Part shown: one piece after another, positions 63,746 to 64,000 of the stretch
Layout: each line of letters starts with the position of its first letter
Position numbering within the stretch: the stretch's first letter is position 1
Assembly: GCA_027066365.1 (NCBI GenBank)
Contig: JAMONV010000004.1
Location: forward strand, 62,001-126,000
DNA: 64,000 nt
Direction: 5' to 3'
DNA from: Flavobacteriales bacterium
Lineage (GTDB): Bacteria > Bacteroidota > Bacteroidia > Flavobacteriales > Flavobacteriaceae
Made by a program: the position numbers and the translations under genes
The notes under the pieces: model-generated
Seen by the model: the letters and a program-made list of their open reading frames with translations, nothing else
What the model was told of the DNA's origin: nothing
Databases searched by the model: none

Positions 63746-64000
63746 ATGGCATTCATATATGATTTTTTACACGGAGATAAAAGGCGTAAACCCTTGCCTG
63801 CCAAGAAAAAAGACGAGCTTCCCCACGTGCGTCTGGGAATGACCTATAAAGAATGGCACGATCAAGCCAAAGGAAGACATACCTGGCGAAACCGCCGCTG
63901 GGCCTTTTTGATTTTTATCAATTTGTTATTTGTTGTTTCTTTTACGTTTGATTTGGGATTATTGGAAGGTTCATTGAGCGGGTCGCGTTTGCTGGGATTG
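63746..64000 (+). CDS. NosH-like membrane protein, N-terminal part (cut by window end)
   Basis: 85 residues are visible. The start ATG 63746 follows nosG by four bases. It begins MAFIYDFLHGDKRRKPLP, then KEWHDQAKGRHTWRNRRWAFLIFINLLFVVSFTFDLG, a first membrane helix. In clade II clusters the gene after nosG is the NapH-like quinol dehydrogenase nosH, which fits position, but the Fe-S motifs would lie beyond the window. Confidence 0.6.
   Translation, partial: MAFIYDFLHGDKRRKPLPAKKKDELPHVRLGMTYKEWHDQAKGRHTWRNRRWAFLIFINLLFVVSFTFDLGLLEGSLSGSRLLGL

Noticed and set aside
1-64000. CRISPR arrays, insertion sequences, prophage or integrase genes
   Set aside because: No regularly spaced repeats, transposase motifs (DDE or HUH) or integrase motifs were found in any frame.

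Overview
The window looks like chromosome of a Bacteroidota bacterium, most likely Flavobacteriales. The reasons are the promoter style (-7 box TAnnTTTG with a TTG about 20 bases upstream), proteins with type IX secretion (T9SS) C-terminal sorting domains, YD-repeat/Rhs proteins with a Bacteroidota core, a TonB-like PGCE lipoprotein, a Maf/UbiA-type/KdsC cluster, and weak use of Shine-Dalgarno sites. I see no rRNA, CRISPR array, insertion sequence or phage genes. Two tRNA genes are present, Ser-GCT and Arg-TCT.

Layout. 1-12200 is housekeeping: the end of a phospho-sugar mutase, an MsbA-like exporter, an orphan FecCD permease, a T9SS surface protein, kdsC, a UbiA-family prenyltransferase, maf, a PASTA protein, a pseudouridine synthase and a PgpH-like cyclic-di-AMP hydrolase. 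12200-24700 holds the tRNAs, small stress and redox proteins, an RRM protein, a MATE exporter, a surface-glycan block (two tandem CDP-glycerol-transferase-like paralogues and a double-domain glycosyltransferase), a Sua5/YrdC protein, a CCA-adding enzyme and an M50 protease. 24900-28500 holds an MCE transporter protein and a split heterodisulfide-reductase-like Fe-S pair with a HAD gene between its halves. 28700-38000 is an accessory island on the minus strand: two YD/Rhs proteins, each with a one-base frameshift, a possible toxin tip with a small membrane partner, and a T9SS propeller-like protein. 38400-55600 returns to housekeeping: M16 peptidase, LolC-like permease, NamZ, aroQ, acyl-CoA dehydrogenase, accBC, rpmF, a GH3 protein and lepA.

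55600-64000 is the most interesting part: a nitrous oxide reductase (nos) cluster of the Sec-exported (clade II) kind with an unusual catalytic arrangement. Two adjacent full-length NosZ-family genes replace the single usual nosZ. The first protein keeps every CuA ligand but has lost all seven histidines that hold the catalytic CuZ cluster. The second keeps all seven CuZ histidines but has lost every CuA ligand, and carries a C-terminal cytochrome c domain. Together they make one complete set of cofactors. This suggests an obligate two-subunit N2O reductase in which electrons pass from heme c (subunit 2) to CuA (subunit 1) to CuZ (subunit 2). A terminator follows the pair. Then come a four-helix membrane protein (NosB position), NosD (needed for CuZ assembly), a NosG-like ferredoxin and the start of a NosH-like membrane protein, cut by the window end. 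Palindromes of the form TGA-N6-TCA, typical of Crp/FNR-family operators, lie in front of both transcription units.
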